64,000 bases of DNA. It comes from Luteococcus sp048595755 (GTDB lineage: Bacteria; Actinomycetota; Actinomycetes; Propionibacteriales; Propionibacteriaceae). The DNA is taken from contig NZ_CP184360.1 of NCBI RefSeq assembly GCF_048595755.1, forward strand, positions 2,728,001 to 2,792,000, written 5' to 3'. Both the position numbers and the translations under genes were made by a program. The notes under the pieces are model-generated. The model saw nothing but the letters and a program-made list of their open reading frames with translations, had not been told where the DNA came from and made no database searches. Position 1 is the first letter of the stretch; each line of letters begins with the position of its first letter. Positions 60,436 through 64,000 of this stretch are shown here, piece after piece.

Positions 60436-61214
60436 ACGACTCCCCCACCCCCCTGCTGCAGGGGCGCAACCTGGTGGTGGCCCTGCACGGACACGAGATC
60501 CTGCACGGCGTCGACGCCCACGTGATGCCCGGTGAGACGGTCGCCCTGCTGGGTGGCAACGGCTCCGGCAAGACGACGCTGGTCCGCACCCTGCTGGGCC
60601 TCAATCCCACGCTGCAGGGCACCCGAGAGGTCTTCGGCAAGCCCCTGCGATCCTTCCGCCAGTGGCAACGCGTGGGCTACGTGCCCCAGCGCGGCAACCT
60701 GCAGTTGGCCAATGCCACCGTGCGCGAGGTGGTCAGCACCGGTCGCCTCGGCCATCGTCCGCCCTTCGTCCCCATGCGACGGGCAGACCGTGAGGCGGTC
60801 GACCAGGCCTTGGAGAAGGTCAGGCTGACAGAGCTGCAGCCCTTGCCCTTCCTGCGCATGTCGGGAGGCCAGCAGCAGCGGGCGCTGATTGCGCGTGCCC
60901 TGTGCACCCGCCCCGAGCTGATGGTGCTCGACGAGCCGCTGGCCGGCCTGGACACCAGCTCGCAGCGCACGCTGTCCGCGGTGCTCACCGAGCTCAAGCA
61001 GGACGGTCTGGGCATCCTGGTCGTGCTGCACGACCTGGGGCCCTTGGCCGAGCTGATCGACCGCGCCATCGTGCTGCGCGACGGACAGGTCATCCACGAC
61101 GGCCAGCTGCTGCCCGGCACCGGGGTGCCACCAGTGACGATCCGGCCGGAACGCTACAACCCGATGCGGCTGGGCGATCCCCTGCCCGGGGGACGGAGGC
61201 ACCGCGGTGCTTGA
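60426..61214 (+). CDS. znuC: Zinc ABC transporter ATP-binding protein, 262 aa
   Basis: Walker A LLGGNGSGKTTL, Q-loop YVPQRG, signature RMSGGQQQR, Walker B LMVLDEPLAGLD, and H-loop VVLHDLG. It overlaps the end of znuA. The ATG at 60426 is used, although GTG at 60432 (GTGA with the znuA stop) is equally possible. Confidence 0.93.
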   Translation: MPVNDSPTPLLQGRNLVVALHGHEILHGVDAHVMPGETVALLGGNGSGKTTLVRTLLGLNPTLQGTREVFGKPLRSFRQWQRVGYVPQRGNLQLANATVREVVSTGRLGHRPPFVPMRRADREAVDQALEKVRLTELQPLPFLRMSGGQQQRALIARALCTRPELMVLDEPLAGLDTSSQRTLSAVLTELKQDGLGILVVLHDLGPLAELIDRAIVLRDGQVIHDGQLLPGTGVPPVTIRPERYNPMRLGDPLPGGRRHRGA

Positions 61215-62187
61215 GATCTTCTCCGCAGAATTCATGCAGCGAGCCATCATCGCTGCCTTCCTGTCCGGGCTGATGTCGCCCGCGATCGGCACCTACATCG
61301 TGCAACGTCGTCTCAGCCTGCTGGGCGACGGCCTGGGCCACGTCGCCGTCGCCGGTGTGGGGCTGAGCTTCCTCACCGGAACCGCTCCCCTGCCGCTGGC
61401 CATCATCGTCTGCGTCGCCGGCGCGGTGGTCGTGGAGCTGCTGCGCCAGCAGGGGCGCGCCACCGGCGACGTCGGGCTGGCCGTGCTCTTCTACGGCGGT
61501 CTGGCCTCCGGTGTGATGATGGCCGGGCTGGGTGGGCAGGGCGCCGGCGCCCTGTCACAGTTCCTGTTCGGCTCGCTCACCTCGATCAGCGACTCCGACG
61601 TGCGCACCGTCACGGTGCTGGCGGTGGTGGTGCTGCTGCTGTGCGTCGGCCTGTGGCCGCGCCTGTTCGCGGTGTGCGCCGACGAGGACTTCGCCCAGAT
61701 CCTGGGGCTTCGCGTGCGCTGGTTGAACCTGTTGGTGGTGGTGCTGGCCGCCATCACCGTCACCATGAGCATGCGCACCGTGGGCCTGCTGCTGGTCAGC
61801 GCGATGATGGTGATCCCGGTGGCCACGGCACAGAACCTGTTCGTCAGCTTCCGCAACAGCCTGCTGGGAGCCATGGCCATCGGAGCGATCGTCGCTTTCA
61901 GCGGCACGGTGGGCTCCTACTACTGGGACACGGCCTCGGGAGCCACCATCGTGGTGTGCGCCATCGTGGTCTTCCTGGCCACCTGGCCGCTGACCTCGAT
62001 GATCCACCGCCACCAGGCGGCCAGCGCCCGCGACGAATGGCTCGACGACCCCGACCACGTGGTCTGTGAGGAGCCACCCCACACCCACTCACTGGACCAT
62101 GTGGCCGTGCAGCATGGTGACCACGTCGACTACCTGCACGACGGCCACCGGCACGCACCCCACGGAGACCACTTCGATGAGCACTGA
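61207..62187 (+). CDS. znuB: Zinc ABC transporter permease, 326 aa
   Basis: ABC-3 family permease with eight or nine helices. It has SPAIGTYIVQRRLSLLGDGLGH and the coupling-helix region. An extra C-terminal cytosolic tail (about 275-326) is very rich in His and Asp (THSLDHVAVQHGDHVDYLHD), likely metal-binding. It overlaps znuC by 8 bases and zur by 11. Confidence 0.93.
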   Translation: MLEIFSAEFMQRAIIAAFLSGLMSPAIGTYIVQRRLSLLGDGLGHVAVAGVGLSFLTGTAPLPLAIIVCVAGAVVVELLRQQGRATGDVGLAVLFYGGLASGVMMAGLGGQGAGALSQFLFGSLTSISDSDVRTVTVLAVVVLLLCVGLWPRLFAVCADEDFAQILGLRVRWLNLLVVVLAAITVTMSMRTVGLLLVSAMMVIPVATAQNLFVSFRNSLLGAMAIGAIVAFSGTVGSYYWDTASGATIVVCAIVVFLATWPLTSMIHRHQAASARDEWLDDPDHVVCEEPPHTHSLDHVAVQHGDHVDYLHDGHRHAPHGDHFDEH

Positions 62188-62608
62188 CGACAAGACGCGT
62201 ACCGAAATGGGAAGCGCGCGGCCCCCCGCCCCGCAGCGGGTGACTCGGCAGCGTCTGGCGATCCGCTCGCTGCTCGACGAGGTGGACGGCTTCCGCAGCG
62301 CGCAGCAGCTGCACGAGCTGCTGCGCCAGGGTGGCGACCAGGTGGGCCTGGCCACCGTCTACCGCACCCTGCAGGCCATGTTCGAGGCCGGCGAGGTGGA
62401 CGGGATCCGCACCGATGAGGGCGAGATGGTCTACCGGCAGTGCGAGGACGACGGACACCACCATCACCTGGTCTGCCGCAGCTGCGGACGCACCGTCGAG
62501 ATCAGCGCGCAGGTGGTTGAGCACTGGGCCGCCCAGGTGGCCGCCCAGCACAACTTCCGTGACGCGGGCCACGAGATCGAGCTCTTCGGCCTCTGCTCGG
62601 ACTGCTGA
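62177..62608 (+). CDS. zur: Zinc-responsive Fur-family repressor, 143 aa
   Basis: Winged helix (TRQRLAIRSLLDEVDGFRSA, then GLATVYRTLQAM), then the metal-sensing GHHHHLVCRSCGRTVEI and the final CSDC; the two CxxC pairs form the structural zinc site. Last gene of znuABC-zur. It most likely binds the box at 59410, closing a feedback loop. Confidence 0.92.
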   Translation: MSTDDKTRTEMGSARPPAPQRVTRQRLAIRSLLDEVDGFRSAQQLHELLRQGGDQVGLATVYRTLQAMFEAGEVDGIRTDEGEMVYRQCEDDGHHHHLVCRSCGRTVEISAQVVEHWAAQVAAQHNFRDAGHEIELFGLCSDC

Positions 62609-62627
62609 ACACAACCGGTCATCGGCC

Positions 62628-62633
62628 TATCCT
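62628..62633 (+). promoter_or_regulatory. -10 box (TATCCT) for a leaderless membrane-protein transcript
   Basis: Six bases separate TATCCT from the ATG at 62640. Confidence 0.4.
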
Positions 62634-62639
62634 GAGCCC

Positions 62640-62915
62640 ATGGAGAGCGTGACATCTCAGCAACGGGAGCGCGCGAAGCTGGCGCAGATATTCCTGGGCT
62701 TCAACGTGGCGGTTGCGGTCGCCATGCTCATCTTCGGCAGCACCAGCCCGGAGATGACCTGGTTCGGCATGTTCGTCATGGCGACCTGCGCCGCCACGTC
62801 GGCATTCTTCGCCTTCCGCGCCGGACGCCCTCTCTTCGGCTTACTCGGCGTCCTTGTGGCGCTCGGGAGTGCCCCGCTGGTGATCAGTCTGGCCTTCCTG
62901 CTGGGGGGTCCTTGA
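62640..62915 (+). CDS. Small membrane protein, 91 aa
   Basis: Three hydrophobic helices: about 19-34, 38-57 and 65-88. It starts MESVTSQQRERAKLAQIFLG. No family recognised. The start has a -10 box rather than a ribosome site. The 3' end overlaps recO on the other strand by 32 bases. Confidence 0.6.
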   Translation: MESVTSQQRERAKLAQIFLGFNVAVAVAMLIFGSTSPEMTWFGMFVMATCAATSAFFAFRAGRPLFGLLGVLVALGSAPLVISLAFLLGGP

Positions 62916-63663
62916 CGGGGCTCCGCCTGTCCACATAGGGCATCGAGCGCAGCCCGCGCTCCAGATGCCACTGCACGAAGGCCTGCACCAGTCCGGCGCC
63001 CTCCCGCTGGCGCGGGCTCTCCACGTCGCGGGTGGCGCTCCACTCGCCGGTGAGCAGGGCCTGCAGGTAGGCGATCGTCTCGGGCCGCGGGCGTGCCGAA
63101 CCGGGCGGGCGGCACTCGACGCAGACCATGCCGCCGGTCGAGGGGTGGAAGAAGGCGTGCGGACCCTCGGTGCCACAGCGCGCGCAGGCGTCCAGCGCCG
63201 GCGCATACCCGGCCACCGCAAGGGCCCGCAGCAGGTAGGAGTCCAGCACCATCGTCGCGGGCCGGGGGCCGTCGGTGGTGCCCTGCCCCAGGACGCGCAG
63301 CGCCCCCACCAGCAGTCGGTACTGCTGCAGTGCCGGCTCCCTTTCCTCGGCCACCAGGTGGTCTGCGGTCTCCAGCATCACCTGGCCACAGCAGTAGGCG
63401 TCGTAGTCGGCCAGCAGTGGTTCGCCGTAGGCGTGCAGGCTCTCCACCTGGGTGACCACGTCGAGAGCCCGGCCGGTGGCGAACTGCACGTCGACGTGGC
63501 TGAAGGGCTCCAGCCGGCCACCGAACTTGGACGAGGTGCGCCGCACCCCACGGGCCACGGCCCGGATCTTGCCGTTCTGGCGGGAGAGCAGGGTGATGAT
63601 GCGGTCGGCCTCGCCCAGCTTGTGGGTTCGCAGCACGACGGCTTCATCACGATAGGTGGGCAC
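62884..63663 (-). CDS. recO: DNA repair protein RecO, 259 aa
   Basis: N-terminal OB fold (YRDEAVVLRTHKLGEADRII, then RAVARGVRRTSSKFGG), then the helical domain with a zinc site (DACARCG and MVCVECR). It loads RecA with RecR at gaps. The ATG at 63663 is 41 bases from the divergent DUF2200 gene. Confidence 0.93.
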   Translation of the reverse strand: MPTYRDEAVVLRTHKLGEADRIITLLSRQNGKIRAVARGVRRTSSKFGGRLEPFSHVDVQFATGRALDVVTQVESLHAYGEPLLADYDAYCCGQVMLETADHLVAEEREPALQQYRLLVGALRVLGQGTTDGPRPATMVLDSYLLRALAVAGYAPALDACARCGTEGPHAFFHPSTGGMVCVECRPPGSARPRPETIAYLQALLTGEWSATRDVESPRQREGAGLVQAFVQWHLERGLRSMPYVDRRSPVKDPPAGRPD

Positions 63664-63690
63664 CCCTCCAGTCTTCCACGCGCCAGCCGC

Positions 63691-63696
63691 TACCCT
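63691..63696 (+). promoter_or_regulatory. -10 box (TACCCT) for the DUF2200 gene
   Basis: TACCCT lies 8 bases before the ATG at 63705, without a ribosome site. Confidence 0.35.
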
Positions 63697-63704
63697 CAGC
63701 TGTC

Positions 63705-64000
63705 ATGGCCCGACACAAGATCTTCGACATGAGCTTCGCCAGCATCCACCCGCACTATGTCACCAAGGTGGAGAAGAAGGGCCGCAGCGTGCAGGAACTG
63801 CACACCGTGATCAGCTGGCTCACCGGTTACGACGAGCAGGGCATCCAGCAGGCGATTGCCGACGAGCGGAGCCTGGAGGCCTTCTTCGCCCAGGCGCCGG
63901 CCATGAACCCCAACACCCACCTGATCACCGGCCTGGTCTGCGGGCACCGCGTCGAGGAGATCACCGACCCGCTGATGCAACAGATCCGCTGGATGGACAA
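63705..64000 (+). CDS. DUF2200 family protein, 5' part, runs off the window
   Basis: About 98 residues are seen. The family signature is clear: KIFDMSFASIHPHYVTKVEK, then ISWLTGYDEQGI and TGLVCGHRVEEITDPLMQQI. DUF2200 proteins are about 120 residues, so only the last few are missing. Function unknown. Confidence 0.88.
   Translation, partial: MARHKIFDMSFASIHPHYVTKVEKKGRSVQELHTVISWLTGYDEQGIQQAIADERSLEAFFAQAPAMNPNTHLITGLVCGHRVEEITDPLMQQIRWMD

Overview
This 64 kb window is high-GC chromosomal DNA from an actinomycete, most likely a member of the Propionibacteriales (Propionibacteriaceae-like). The assignment rests on gene content and organisation: a FasR-type regulator next to fabD-fabH-acpP-fabF, a SepH cell-division protein, DUF3145, a MetP/MetS methionine importer, a dusB-dgt-dnaG-sigma-factor neighbourhood, an OtsA/OtsB trehalose pair, a single-chain acetyl-CoA-carboxylase-like enzyme, and many start codons sitting 6-8 bases after a TANNNT -10 box (leaderless transcripts). 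The genus cannot be fixed from the sequence alone.

Layout. 1-4338: the 5' end of an S9 peptidase, ferrochelatase, SepH and a PHP-domain phosphoesterase. 4400-9403: fasR and the type II fatty-acid synthase genes. 9428-19291: DUF3145, a second S9 peptidase, a YggS-type PLP protein, the MoxR-DUF58-VWA-VWA operon (17129 down to 12896), a membrane protein with a kinase-like N-terminus, a HAD phosphatase and an amphi-Trp protein.

19300-27890 is an accessory island next to the 3' end of a CAU-anticodon tRNA. It is visibly AT-richer in parts. It holds three related Gly/Ala-rich RHS-type C-terminal tails, each followed by a small membrane-protein gene (candidate toxin-tip/immunity pairs). It also holds a 49-bp IS end, a truncated IS3 transposase, a small secreted protein, a MerR/MFS export operon, one intact IS3-family element, and fragments of a BTAD-type protein and an IS256-type transposase.

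27980-43857: trehalose genes otsB/otsA, an AEC transporter, a GH4 phospho-glycosidase, a three-gene envelope-stress-like operon with a holin-X protein, the NSS amino-acid importer with its small subunit, a thioesterase, BrnQ, broken capA and pirin genes, two tandem paralogous HTH regulators, tRNA-Asn, a conserved hypothetical and a sigma-70 factor. 43986-50237: dnaG, a FetB-like permease, a small membrane protein, dgt, a frameshifted dusB and a frameshifted membrane protein. 50238-50700 is repeat-rich with no convincing gene. 50701-56208 is the 1,835-residue biotin carboxylase/BCCP/carboxyltransferase fusion. 56304-63664: a secreted protein, glyS, an ABM-domain protein, the zinc uptake operon znuABC-zur behind a Zur box, a small membrane protein and recO. 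A DUF2200 gene runs off the right edge.

Functionally, the fab operon and the fused carboxylase are both lipid-precursor enzymes, and znuABC-zur forms a self-contained metal-homeostasis unit. Four otherwise ordinary genes (capA, pirin, dusB and a small membrane protein) each carry a single lesion. This is either recent decay or sequencing error, and it should be resolved before any functional claim about them.
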